Assembly (NCBI GenBank): GCA_964551835.1
Contig: CAZKEM010000026.1
Span: 1-54,146 of the forward strand
DNA from: JAHDCC01 sp964551835
GTDB taxonomy: Bacteria > Actinomycetota > Acidimicrobiia > Acidimicrobiales > SZUA-35
DNA: 54,146 nucleotides
Direction: 5' to 3'
How positions within the stretch are numbered: the first letter of the stretch is position 1; each line of letters starts with the position of its first letter. Positions 26,701-33,594 of this stretch are shown here, piece after piece. The notes beneath the pieces were generated by a model. The model ran no database searches and was not told the DNA's origin. It saw nothing but the letters and a program-made list of their open reading frames with translations. Made by a program: the position numbers and the translations under genes.

Positions 26701-27189
26701 AATACATATTCAGGGCATGGAACCGTGGTTATCTCAATGGTGGACCTCAACCCAGGCGCCAACCCGACGTACACGTTCGTGAGCTACGAAGACGACAACA
26801 GAACAATGGACTCCCCAACCAGCGCCGCCACCTCACCAGTGTCGCTCAAGGCAGTCGAGCTAACTGAAGTCGAATTTACTGAGGAATACACCAAGGCGTT
26901 CGGAAAGGTCGCCGGTAACGGAACCAACCTCCGAGTAAACGGTGCAATCGTAACTCGCACCGGAACCGGACAATATTCGGTAACGCTAGCGACCCCAAGG
27001 TCGACCGGAGACTACACAATATTGCTGACCTCGCTGGAACCATCAGGTACCCGAGACAGTGTTCACGCCTACGTCTCTTCCCAATCGACGACCGGGTTTA
27101 CGGTCGAGATCGCCGAGGGTGACAACGGAACGGCCGCCAACAACCTGACAGATCGAGACTGGTACTTCGAAGTCCTCGACTTCAGCTAG
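23794..27189 (+). CDS. Large membrane-anchored repeat protein, tail-fibre/adhesin-like
   Basis: 1131 residues. ATG at 23794 has GGAG about 9 nt upstream; the frame is open 18 codons earlier. One membrane anchor at about 9-29 is followed by a Cys-containing domain. Residues about 210-330 carry motifs of the type DDQxLxLxGNTLxIxNGNxVDLS (EQTLNLDGNTLTIVNGNTVD; DQELNLDGNTLTLSNGDN), known from bacterial tail-fibre-like and adhesin proteins. Seven copies of C-x(n)-W-[ND]G-[ST]-x-W-x-C follow, with beta segments such as GTYTYTNENGV between them and two Asp-Thr runs. The C-terminal 260 residues form a unique beta-rich head. It probably projects from the cell surface; a binding role is inferred. Confidence 0.75.
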   Translation: MATKSRILTWLPGLAGVAALLIIGYSYFFQTTELEVTALNGQAIESALESGGEVEIQLFDQPINGELLATVPVDEVDNGGENPVLMASERSRRLSDASFFRVCVDQDNATPNCEGGELLEGEVPDTMSCSTSALSSRHSFFGAKLSYAADVSCTESSPPLLAFSDQDSEISYADGSILLPGGEVVDLSEEINSLIAEADFDGGDVIIQEGDVYLEGDDEQTLNLDGNTLTIVNGNTVDLSGLAGSDDQSISATLVGTELIVTLEDGGSAVVDLASVATDTDTGTGTDDQELNLDGNTLTLSNGDNPDSIIDLTPYLDDTDTFALLNCASGEYIVWDGSIWQCVDVNANETLTSLAGDIGTQSIDYTDELGNVTSISIPDLETLTVLNNTLATGQIIGTYTDEDGNTADIFETITSFVDNGDQTFTYTAEDGTTTVLDITAAETLTTFTNLVAGNQIATYTDEDGNTHTINETITSLADNGDGTYTYTNENGVTSTIDTNNTLSITDGTTTETINNGDTITFAAGSGLEVNVAATDTTTYGLLSTCETNEILKWNGTTWNCGIDIDTETTTTLTNNNNGTYTYTSENGTVTVITDTLGTLTCATDEFAVWSGTAWICTNLSALETLTKISATGSVISYIDENGNTTNIDIKNLETTTTLTNTTDGNLIGTYKNEDGTTTNIDETITTMTVDNTAGTITYTSENDTTSIADIAALETTTTLTNNNNGTYTYTNENGVTTVIEDTIATLNCASGELVKWNGTAWACDIDIDTDTDTDTDTDTLAGIACAVDQVIKWDGSAWVCGDDIDTDTDTDTDTLASLSCADGQIATYSGTAGAWVCGDSAGGIDVTCSVGQFLQFNGTDWVCVDDNMTPAIDDVAIVSEEFLWGGNVNDPDLHLNDDPVTLVQSRADAGWGAVGSNGAQYTGSPDHVEIEFMANIRDGSRNHWARPQVVVFRNGVEIGESSELFMIQNNTYSGHGTVVISMVDLNPGANPTYTFVSYEDDNRTMDSPTSAATSPVSLKAVELTEVEFTEEYTKAFGKVAGNGTNLRVNGAIVTRTGTGQYSVTLATPRSTGDYTILLTSLEPSGTRDSVHAYVSSQSTTGFTVEIAEGDNGTAANNLTDRDWYFEVLDFS
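24766..26385 (+). repeat. Coding repeat array with paired cysteines and WNG-x-x-W motif
   Basis: Seven units with the pattern Cys, 5-7 residues, hydrophobic pair, Trp/Tyr/Phe-[Asn/Asp/Ser]-Gly-[Thr/Ser]-x-Trp-x-Cys start near 24769, 25421, 25588, 26029, 26140, 26248 and 26332. Examples are EYIVWDGSIWQC, EILKWNGTTWNC, ELVKWNGTAWAC and QVIKWDGSAWVC. Between them, TDEDGNT, NNNNGTYTYT and ETLT segments recur; a 24-nt piece encoding TYTDEDGN is nearly identical at about 24987 and 25165. Each cysteine pair could close a small disulfide loop. Confidence 0.75.
26095..26240 (+). repeat. GACACN hexanucleotide runs encoding (Asp-Thr)n, two copies
   Basis: Two tracts of alternating Asp-Thr codons occur at about 26095-26130 and 26203-26235, each ending in CTCGC (Leu-Ala) and followed by a Cys-containing unit. 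This indicates a duplication of a unit of about 110 bp. The tandem hexamers are candidates for length variation without loss of frame. Confidence 0.65.
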
Positions 27190-27197
27190 CGAAGTCG
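27177..27197 (+). terminator. Candidate stem-loop at the end of the repeat-protein gene
   Basis: CGACTTC (27177-27183) pairs with GAAGTCG (27191-27197) across a 7-nt loop that contains the stop codon. No U-run follows, so termination is only suggested. Confidence 0.3.
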
Positions 27198-27285
27198 ATC
27201 CAGCCGTGGTCTCGCAAAGCGTAGAAACCCACGTCTGAGGCAAAGAGTGCTAAGCTAGCGGAATTCTCACGATAGGCCGCCGCAT

Positions 27286-27741
27286 ATGCTCCCGAACAAG
27301 CTCAAATTGTCGATCTCGATTTTCTCTCTTTCGATTCTTGCGCTAGTCGCATGCTCCAGCGGGTCGAGCCCCGAAAGTACTGAAGAAACGTCTTCGGCTA
27401 GTGACAACATCACCGTTGAAGATGCTGAGAAACGGGTCCGAGAAATCGTGTCACTCGATGATCAGGAGCTGCGAAGTACGATTCTCGTCAACACAGATGA
27501 AGCGCTCCTAAGCCTCCAAGAAATAGCACCGGAACCGATCACCCAAAAAGCTGAGGTCGGCGACCTGTTCCTTGTCTTCTCTGGGACACAGGTTATCTAC
27601 CGTCCATCGACCGACCAGGTCGTTCAAAGCGTTCCCGTTATCAACGCGATTCCCGGCACAGACCCGGCCCAGCCTGGAACAACCAGTCCAGGCCAGCCGG
27701 AAACGACCAATTCAGCCCAGTCTGAAACGACCGCGTCATAG
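27286..27741 (+). CDS. Small lipoprotein with Pro/Thr/Gln-rich tail
   Basis: 151 residues. ATG at 27286, then a basic n-region, a hydrophobic stretch and the lipobox LALVAC (Cys23), followed by a Ser/Glu-rich spacer. The middle (about 45-115) is a compact acidic domain (VEDAEKRVREIVSLDDQELR, VGDLFLVFSGTQVIY). The end repeats TSPGQPETTNSAQSETT, a likely wall-spanning or disordered tail. It follows the large surface protein on the same strand after about 95 nt, so cooperation at the surface is possible. No family recognised. Confidence 0.65.
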   Translation: MLPNKLKLSISIFSLSILALVACSSGSSPESTEETSSASDNITVEDAEKRVREIVSLDDQELRSTILVNTDEALLSLQEIAPEPITQKAEVGDLFLVFSGTQVIYRPSTDQVVQSVPVINAIPGTDPAQPGTTSPGQPETTNSAQSETTAS

Positions 27742-27787
27742 GCTGTGGGCCTGATAGACGCCCGGCCGGAACAACTCGTGTAAACCC

Positions 27788-28306
27788 ATGAAGACCGAAC
27801 TGGCCACGTTCCCTCGGATATCGATCCGACCCCTGAGACGCTCTGACCTTTGCCAAGTCTCGTCGATCGAGCAGACGGTCGCTAGCGATCCTTGGTCGTT
27901 GGAAATGTTCGAAAGCCAGTTCGACGTTTACGCTCACGGTCGGTACTGGCTCGCCGCTCAGAGCAGCGGCCGCGTTATTGGGTATGGCGGGCTGACACTA
28001 GCGGCCGGCGATGCCCACCTTTTGAATATCGGCGTATTCCCTCCCGCCCAACGCCAAGGTACAGGTCGACAACTCTTGGCTGCGCTGCTGCTACGAGCTG
28101 TAGAAAGCGGAGCGGTTAACGCAACTCTCGAAGTCCGACCGTCGAACGTGGCAGCATTGGCTCTCTACAAACGTTTCGGATTTTCCGCAGCTGGAACCCG
28201 CCCCAACTGTTATCAAGACGGTGGAGACGCACTAATAATGTGGGCGAAGCGCATCGTTGAACCCGAATACGTTCTTTCTCTGACAGAAATGGGCCGGCCA
28301 GCTTAG
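27788..28306 (+). CDS. rimI: RimI-like GNAT N-acetyltransferase
   Basis: 172 residues. The GNAT fold is visible: SIRPLRRSDLCQVSSIEQ (strand 1/helix 1), HLLNIGVFPPAQRQGTGRQLL (the acetyl-CoA binding Q/RxxGxG/A), then LEVRPSNVAALALYKRFGF, which closely follows RimI (ribosomal protein S18 alanine acetyltransferase). The symbol is by resemblance; many paralogues share this. ATG at 27788. No tsaB/tsaD gene, the usual neighbours of rimI in actinobacteria, is seen here, which weakens the specific assignment. Confidence 0.75.
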   Translation: MKTELATFPRISIRPLRRSDLCQVSSIEQTVASDPWSLEMFESQFDVYAHGRYWLAAQSSGRVIGYGGLTLAAGDAHLLNIGVFPPAQRQGTGRQLLAALLLRAVESGAVNATLEVRPSNVAALALYKRFGFSAAGTRPNCYQDGGDALIMWAKRIVEPEYVLSLTEMGRPA

Positions 28307-28330
28307 ATCTGCGCTGTTGTCGCCGGTTGC

Positions 28331-28354
28331 GGCGTCGGGGCGTCGGGGCGTCGG
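28331..28354. repeat. Three tandem copies of an 8-bp unit
   Basis: GGCGTCGG occurs three times in direct succession in the gap between the acetyltransferase and the Sel1-like gene. No function is suggested beyond slippage potential. Confidence 0.6.
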
Positions 28355-28412
28355 CTATAGGTAAACCCATACCGCGGGGTTGTGCTGCTCATCAGCGGTA
28401 AGGTATGTCTGC

Positions 28413-29372
28413 ATGGGGAAGACTTCGGCGGACCGGCCTTTCCAGCCAAACCAAGCAATCATCTGGTTCACCACGGTGGCCGAGATCGGCGACCCAGACG
28501 AAGCGCTTTCAGCGATGTTTGAGCTCGGATACCTCCACACCGAACAAAACCGCCACCCAGAAGCCATCCACTGGTTCACCAAAACAGTCGAAACCGGACA
28601 CCCCCAATACACCCCGCCAGCAATGCTCAACCTCGGATACCTCCACGGTAGTCATGGGCAATACGACGAAGCCATCGCCTGGTACACGAAAACGGTCGAA
28701 ACCGGGCACCCTGAGAACACCCCGTCAGCAATGTTCAATATGGGGCTTCTTTATCAGAAGCAGGGCCGGTACGACCAAGCTCACTTCTGGTACAACCAAG
28801 CCGCCAAGACCGAAAGCTATCAAGCCTCAGCAGCAATGCTGAACCTCGGATACCTCCATGAAATGCACGACGAAGCAATTGCCTGGTACGTGAGAGTGAT
28901 CGATTCAGGTCACGCCGATCACGTCCCGTCTGCGATGTTTGGTCTTGGCTCGATTCACCGCAGGCGCGGAGACTACGACCTCGCCGTCGATTGGTGGACC
29001 AAGGTCGCTGAAGCAGACCATCAACATGAAACCCCGTCAGCAATGTTTAACCTCGGAATCCTCCACATGAAACGACAAGAACATGCCATGGCTTTGGAGT
29101 GGTTTACGAAGGCGGTACATTCTAGCCACGCAGACTACACACCCGAAGCAATGGTCAGCCTCGGGTATCTTCATGACATGCAGGGTCGGCCCGAGAAGGC
29201 GTGCCACTGGTGGCACAAGGCGATCGAATCGCAACACATCGAAGCGGCGCCAAAGGCGATGGTCAATCTAGGCAACCACCACCACAGGCAGGGTCGTAAT
29301 GACGAAGCCAATGCCTGGTACGCCAAAGCAGACGAATGGGGCCAAGCCAAAAGCCCCGACATCAACCGTTAA
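28413..29372 (+). CDS. Sel1/TPR-like repeat protein
   Basis: 319 residues from the ATG at 28413, which has AAGG 8 nt upstream; the frame is open from a GTG at 28380. About eight helical repeats of 34-36 residues follow the pattern AMxxLGxLHxxxGxxDEAxxWxxKxxExGHxxxxPSAM, intermediate between TPR and Sel1 repeats. Repeats two and three are close in sequence (IHWFTKTVETGHPQYTPPAM and IAWYTKTVETGHPENTPSAM), so part arose by recent duplication. There is no signal peptide. It is likely a cytosolic protein-interaction scaffold, partner unknown. Confidence 0.8.
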   Translation: MGKTSADRPFQPNQAIIWFTTVAEIGDPDEALSAMFELGYLHTEQNRHPEAIHWFTKTVETGHPQYTPPAMLNLGYLHGSHGQYDEAIAWYTKTVETGHPENTPSAMFNMGLLYQKQGRYDQAHFWYNQAAKTESYQASAAMLNLGYLHEMHDEAIAWYVRVIDSGHADHVPSAMFGLGSIHRRRGDYDLAVDWWTKVAEADHQHETPSAMFNLGILHMKRQEHAMALEWFTKAVHSSHADYTPEAMVSLGYLHDMQGRPEKACHWWHKAIESQHIEAAPKAMVNLGNHHHRQGRNDEANAWYAKADEWGQAKSPDINR

Positions 29373-29465
29373 CCAGAAGGCGCACCTGGGCAAGCAAAGC
29401 CGCCTCGGCGAGCTGCGGGCAAACACCGATGAGATACCAAGCAAATAGTCATGATGTCATCTCGG

Positions 29466-29502
29466 GTTGACACATAACAGCCCTGTCAACTATGGTTGAC
29501 AG
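29466..29502 (+). promoter_or_regulatory. Promoter and operator palindrome of the HTH/Clp-N pair
   Basis: A consensus -35 TTGACA (29467-29472) is followed after 18 nt by TATGGT (29491-29496), placing the start of transcription at about 29503, the A of the ATG, so the mRNA would be leaderless; no SD is present. CTGTCAAC-tatg-GTTGACAG (29483-29502) is a perfect 8-bp inverted repeat over the -10 region, and GTTGACA occurs a third time at the -35. Binding there would block transcription, fitting autoregulation by the HTH protein it precedes. Confidence 0.6.
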
Positions 29503-29745
29503 ATGGCCTCCCCTCAAAACCCGAAACTCGTACTACCGAGCCCAGATGATCCAGGGGCGGCACTTCCCGCTGTTGTGGCTCTCCGGACGGCGGCCAACCA
29601 ACTCGAGAACGACGCTGTCGCCCACGCCATCCAGCAAGGCTGGACCTGGACGGCAATCGCCCAGACGTTAGGGGTGACTCGGCAGGCCGTCCATAAACGT
29701 CACCGCAAGCGCCTAGAAACCATCGACGACAAGGAGTTAAAATGA
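29503..29745 (+). CDS. Small HTH DNA-binding protein
   Basis: 80 residues. The C-terminal half is a helix-turn-helix (GWTWTAIAQTLGVTRQAVHKRHRKR) of the kind encoded next to Clp N-domain proteins in actinobacteria. The N-terminus (1-25) is Pro-rich, followed by a helix VVALRTAANQLENDAVAHAI. The ATG directly abuts a perfect palindrome and has no SD. The stop overlaps the next start (ATGA). It probably represses its own operon; the inducing signal is unknown. Confidence 0.8.
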   Translation: MASPQNPKLVLPSPDDPGAALPAVVALRTAANQLENDAVAHAIQQGWTWTAIAQTLGVTRQAVHKRHRKRLETIDDKELK

Positions 29746-30230
29746 AAGCCCTTAGGAAACTTCGCGACCGAAAGCGAGACATGTCGACCTTGTCGAACGT
29801 GCTCACCGAGTCCCTCGCAATAGCCCAGCGAAACAATGCCGAACATGCTGGGGCCGAGCATCTAATGCTGGCGGCACTTAACATGAACGACGGAACAGCC
29901 CGCCGAGCTTTCGAACGTGTCGACGCCAACCCAGACGACTTCGCTGCAGCCATCGATACCCAATTGGGGTCGGCGGTTCCATCTCTGGAGATGCCCGAGA
30001 CAACAGCCGACGCAAATGATAAGGCAGCCATGAAACTTAAGCCCGACGCCACCTACGACGCAGCGGTGAAGGCAACCCACGGCTTCCACAATTCAGCCGA
30101 AGCCAACGGACCGCTCTCCGGTGCGCATTTTGTCGCCGGGATCGCCACGATCGAACACGGCTCAGCGGCCCGTGCTCTCAAAGAAATGGGCATCGATCCC
30201 GCCGACCTCGTCGAGGCTGCAATCACCTAA
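29742..30230 (+). CDS. Stand-alone Clp N-terminal domain protein
   Basis: 162 residues comprising two Clp-N repeats as in ClpA/ClpB/ClpC substrate-adaptor domains: LTESLAIAQRNNAEHAGAEHLMLAALNM with GTARRAFERVDANPDDF, then YDAAVKATHGFHNSAEANGPLSGAHFVAGIATIEHGSAARALKEMGI. There is no AAA+ ATPase. SD AAGGAG lies 6 nt before the ATG, and the start overlaps the HTH gene. It may deliver, protect or sequester substrates, or sense stress for the HTH partner (inference). Confidence 0.85.
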   Translation: MKALRKLRDRKRDMSTLSNVLTESLAIAQRNNAEHAGAEHLMLAALNMNDGTARRAFERVDANPDDFAAAIDTQLGSAVPSLEMPETTADANDKAAMKLKPDATYDAAVKATHGFHNSAEANGPLSGAHFVAGIATIEHGSAARALKEMGIDPADLVEAAIT

Positions 30231-30456
30231 GGCGACACCCGCAACTTGAAGTAGCCACATCGCCCGACCCGGCTAGGTCGACGTAGCACGACAAGTGGAA
30301 AAAATAATTTCGACATAGTTGTCCCCCAAAACGAGCGCGTCGTCGGTCTTACCTATGTGGTCACCACGACAGACGCGGTGACTTGGGGATAATCCCCCCC
30401 CCCCGAGCCTCCAGACTTACCAACTGAAAAATTTGGGAAACCGATTTCTTCGGGTT
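30231..30456. other. Intergenic stretch without a gene (poly-C tract)
   Basis: No convincing coding sequence. The stretch contains an uninterrupted run of 11 C at 30394-30404, preceded by GGGGAT. ACCAAC near 30419 could pair with GTTGGT at 30454-30459, enclosing an A/T-rich loop, which may be part of a structured RNA with the hairpin that follows. Confidence 0.5.
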
Positions 30457-30518
30457 GGTGAGACTGGTGGGCAGCGGCGTGGCCTCGGGAGCCGCGCTGC
30501 TGCTCGGTACCAGTCACC
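30457..30518 (+). ncRNA. Long RNA-like hairpin of unknown class
   Basis: GACTGGT (30462-30468) pairs with ACCAGTC (30509-30515), and inside it 30472-30483 pairs with 30491-30502 over 12 positions, two of them G:U in plus-strand sense. A 7-nt loop and a 3/6-nt internal loop complete it; GGT/ACC can extend the base. On the minus strand the two wobble pairs would become mismatches, which favours a plus-strand transcript. It lies upstream of the predicted promoter of the next gene, so it need not be that gene's leader. No riboswitch class fits; it may also be a terminator-like element without a U-tract. Confidence 0.35.
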
Positions 30519-30540
30519 CAAATAGGTGACAACCCGTGTA

Positions 30541-30576
30541 AATGAGAATGGTTATTATTCTTGGTAGTATGAGTGC
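30541..30576 (+). promoter_or_regulatory. Fur/Zur-type operator and promoter of the FAD-CobW fusion gene
   Basis: AATGAGAATGGTTATTATTC resembles Fur-family boxes; AGAAT (30545-30549) and ATTCT (30557-30561) form an inverted repeat with a 7-nt centre. TAGTAT (30565-30570) serves as -10, giving a start near the GTG at 30577, i.e. a leaderless mRNA. The operator lies between -35 and -10. Because CobW-like zinc chaperones are classic Zur targets, zinc repression is the likely logic. Confidence 0.5.
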
Positions 30577-33075
30577 GTGAGTAATGCCAAACACTACGAC
30601 GTCGATGTCTGCATTCTTGGAGCTGGCCCACATGGATTGGCTGCCGCGGCCCATCTTCGTATGGCCGAACCATCAATTCAGCTGCGGGTTCTAGACCCTT
30701 CCGGTAAATGGTTGTCGACATGGCATAGCCAGATGGCCCGGGCAGAGATCTTGGCATTGCGTTCACCCATCGTGCATAGCCCGGCGCCAGACCCCTCGGC
30801 GTTACCTCAACATCTCTCAAATCAGCGGCTAAAGCGATCAGGCCTCCCCTACGATGCTCCCACTGTTGCCGCGTTCGAGTCTTTCTGTATCCACCTAATC
30901 GCTCAGTTAGACTTGGATCCCCCTGTCGCTGTGCGGCCGAGGAACGTCGCAAGCGAGCAAGATTCAATACACATCGAGACTCGCGACGAAGTCATCAAAG
31001 CAAACCATCTAGTTGTAGCCACTAACCCGCACCGCAGGCAGATCCCCGACTGGGCGCTAGATCAACTTGACGACCCAGCCGAGCCGTTCACTCACGCCAG
31101 CAGCGTCGACCTCCGAAACACCCCTGACCTAACCGACGAGCAAATAGTTGTTGCCGGAGGCGGATTGAGTGCCGCCCATCTTGCCTGCGGAGCCGCTCAA
31201 CGAGGTGCTGAGGTACATCTCGTCACCCGTCGACCGCTAGAAACGCGAAACTTCGACACCGACCCTGGCTGGCTCGGCCCCAAAAACCTTCGAGCATTTA
31301 CCAACGAAGCAGACCCCGCCAAACGCCTCGATATGGCCCTTGCCGCCCGGGGCGGAGGCACAATCCCGCCTTGGATGCGCGATCAACTCGACGCTCTTGT
31401 CTCCAATGGCGCCCTAACCGTTCATGAAGCCACATCGGCAGAATACGACAACACTCGTGGTCAGCTCCACTTGTCCGATGAAACCGCGATCCAAGCCAAC
31501 AGAGTCTGGCTAGCGACCGGAACAATCCCGGACATCACGACCATGCGCTGTCTCGCTGCCCCGATCCCTGGCCATCCGACTGTCGATGGCTACCCTATTC
31601 TCGACGACAACCTCCGTCTCGGCGAACACCCGATATATGTGATGGGCCGACTCGCCACACTCACCCTAGGACCTGCTGCAGGCAATCTTTGGGGTGCCAG
31701 GCACGCCGCTAGGCGTATCACCAAAGCGATCACCGGCATCGACCACGAAACGTACGCCAAATCGGCCGCGCTAACCACGCGACCAAACCAACCAACGCGA
31801 ACTCCAACCCAAACCCTAAGAAATGAGTCTGCAATGCCCTCGAAGGTAACCGAACCACTTCCCGTGACAGTCCTGTCTGGATTCCTCGGAGCAGGCAAAA
31901 CCACGTTACTCAACCAAATTCTCAACAACAGAGAAGGCCGTAAGGTCGCGGTAGTCGTGAACGACATGAGCGAGATAAATATCGACGCTGCCCTAGTCAA
32001 TGGTGAAATCGAACTCGACCGCACCGAAGAAAAGCTCGTTGAAATGAGCAACGGGTGCATCTGTTGTACGCTGCGTGAGGATCTCCTGATCGAGGTCGGC
32101 CGCCTTGCCGACGAGGGTCGATTCGATAATCTGGTGATCGAATCGACGGGCATCAGTGAACCAATGCCCGTCGCTGCTACGTTCATCGTCGACACCGGCG
32201 ACGAGCTAACCCTGACCGACCGTGCACGCGTTGATTCGATGATCACCATGGTCGATGCCGCCCGACTGCTCGAATACCTGAACTCCGACGCCGACTTGAC
32301 CGAACTTGGCATCGGGGCTGAAGAAGGCGACGAACGAGGAATCGCCGAACTTCTGGTTGACCAAATCGAATTTGCCGACATGCTCATCGTCTCCAAACCA
32401 GATTTAGTGTCAGCGGCAGACCTTGAACGGGTCGTGGCCCTCTGCCGCACCCTCAACCCCGACACGACTATCACCATCGCCGAAAACGGTGACGTTTCCG
32501 TTGACCAGCTTCTCGATACGGGTCGTTTCGACCCCGACGCTACTGGCGCCTACCCCGGTTGGGCCCAGTTCCTAAACGCCGATACCTTCGACGAACCAGT
32601 TGTATCCGAGAGCGAAGAATACGGCATTGGCCATTTTGTGTATCGTTCACGTTGGCCGTTCCACCCCGAACGACTCTACGAGACGTTAACCTCGGGCGAG
32701 TTAAACGACGTCCTCCGTTCAAAAGGTTTCTTTTGGCTTTCGAGCCGACCCGACACCCAAGCCCTCTGGCAACAAGCCGGGCCTGCGGTCACGTTTGAAC
32801 CCGCCGCGCCATGGCTCGCCTCCCTACCGCGAGAAGAGTGGGATGTCGAACCAGACGAGGTAGAGCACATCGAACAACGTTGGGACCCTCTTCTCGGCGA
32901 CCGAGCGATCGAATTGGTTTTCATCGGCATCGACATGGACGAGGATGCCATTCGCTCGAGCCTCGACTCTTGTGTCCTCAACGACGACGAGATCGCCCAA
33001 GGTTTCGGAGGATGGGCTGAACATTCAGACCCACTCCCAGCCTGGGAAACGATGGGTGACGACACCGACTCCTGA
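30577..33075 (+). CDS. Fusion of FAD/NAD(P)-dependent oxidoreductase with CobW-like zinc GTPase
   Basis: 832 residues in one open frame, two enzymes. Residues 1-390: VDVCILGAGPHGLAAAAHLR (FAD fingerprint), QIVVAGGGLSAAHLACGAAQ (second nucleotide-binding motif), VWLATGTIPDITTM and a C-terminal NLWGARHAARRI; this is related to SidA-like or uncharacterised Zur-linked flavoproteins. After a Pro/Thr linker (about 392-420) comes a complete G3E GTPase: TVLSGFLGAGKTTLLNQIL, VAVVVNDMSEINIDAALV, MSNGCICCTLREDL (CxCC zinc site), IVSKPDLV, and a full CobW C-terminal domain (HFVYRSRWPFHPERLYE to the WAEHSDPLP end). The GTG at 30577 is the first start after the predicted promoter. An internal ATG at 31834 could in principle give the GTPase alone, but it has no SD. 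Confidence 0.85.
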   Translation: MSNAKHYDVDVCILGAGPHGLAAAAHLRMAEPSIQLRVLDPSGKWLSTWHSQMARAEILALRSPIVHSPAPDPSALPQHLSNQRLKRSGLPYDAPTVAAFESFCIHLIAQLDLDPPVAVRPRNVASEQDSIHIETRDEVIKANHLVVATNPHRRQIPDWALDQLDDPAEPFTHASSVDLRNTPDLTDEQIVVAGGGLSAAHLACGAAQRGAEVHLVTRRPLETRNFDTDPGWLGPKNLRAFTNEADPAKRLDMALAARGGGTIPPWMRDQLDALVSNGALTVHEATSAEYDNTRGQLHLSDETAIQANRVWLATGTIPDITTMRCLAAPIPGHPTVDGYPILDDNLRLGEHPIYVMGRLATLTLGPAAGNLWGARHAARRITKAITGIDHETYAKSAALTTRPNQPTRTPTQTLRNESAMPSKVTEPLPVTVLSGFLGAGKTTLLNQILNNREGRKVAVVVNDMSEINIDAALVNGEIELDRTEEKLVEMSNGCICCTLREDLLIEVGRLADEGRFDNLVIESTGISEPMPVAATFIVDTGDELTLTDRARVDSMITMVDAARLLEYLNSDADLTELGIGAEEGDERGIAELLVDQIEFADMLIVSKPDLVSAADLERVVALCRTLNPDTTITIAENGDVSVDQLLDTGRFDPDATGAYPGWAQFLNADTFDEPVVSESEEYGIGHFVYRSRWPFHPERLYETLTSGELNDVLRSKGFFWLSSRPDTQALWQQAGPAVTFEPAAPWLASLPREEWDVEPDEVEHIEQRWDPLLGDRAIELVFIGIDMDEDAIRSSLDSCVLNDDEIAQGFGGWAEHSDPLPAWETMGDDTDS

Positions 33076-33243
33076 CCCTTCCAAATTGACCTGCCGATCC
33101 GGATCGTCGAATAATGGGCCAGTTGAAAGACAAGGTGAAACCCTTCTGGGAACACCTGGACCGCGTCCTTCGGTCAACGCCACTCGGCTAAACTTTCTTG
33201 TCTGATTTGGAACTTTCCATCGCTAATAGTCAGTCTTAGTTAT

Positions 33244-33594
33244 ATGCAACAAATGGAATCAGCAAGTATGTCCGAGAGCAGTCCGACTTCACGGCATCGC
33301 CGGGTTTGGCTCGTGACGGCCGGGGCGCTGACGGTGACGATGATCTCGACTGCAGTATTTCTGGTCGCCCGAGGTGGTGACAATTCCGAAGCGACCGAAA
33401 TCAATCCTTCGGATCAGTCAATTACGGAATCCTCAACCTCCGACACCTCCGACAGAACAGAGCCGACAGACGGCGTCGACAACTCAGACGACGACAACAC
33501 TTCGGGCAGCGCCGACCTCACGCCGGACGGTTCGGTTGGCTTCGATATAAACTGCGTTCCCGAAACGTGCGAGGTCTCCAACTCATCCAACTAG
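33244..33594 (+). CDS. Small single-pass membrane protein with acidic outer tail
   Basis: 116 residues. A short cytoplasmic part ends in RHRR, one membrane helix (about 21-43: VWLVTAGALTVTMISTAVFLVA), then a Ser/Thr/Asp-rich outer region with repeated TSDTSD-like phrases and a terminal loop with two cysteines (INCVPETCEVSN). The composition suggests a disordered surface tail. Start: ATG at 33244; ATGs at 33253 and 33268 are alternatives, none with an SD. No family recognised. Confidence 0.55.
   Translation: MQQMESASMSESSPTSRHRRVWLVTAGALTVTMISTAVFLVARGGDNSEATEINPSDQSITESSTSDTSDRTEPTDGVDNSDDDNTSGSADLTPDGSVGFDINCVPETCEVSNSSN

Noticed and set aside
30231..30540. Cobalamin or other known riboswitch ahead of the CobW-type gene
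   Set aside because: No B12 box or other conserved core was found, and the predicted promoter of the gene lies downstream of the structured stretch.
30353..30967. Long minus-strand open frame over the intergenic gap and the start of the fusion gene
   Set aside because: Two thirds is antisense to a well-supported flavoprotein N-terminus, and the rest has no recognisable protein pattern.
33114..33191. 25-codon frame (MGQLKDKVKPFWEHLDRVL...) between the fusion gene and the small membrane protein
   Set aside because: It is amphipathic and has a clean start and stop, but no SD, no recognised homologue and a length easily met by chance.
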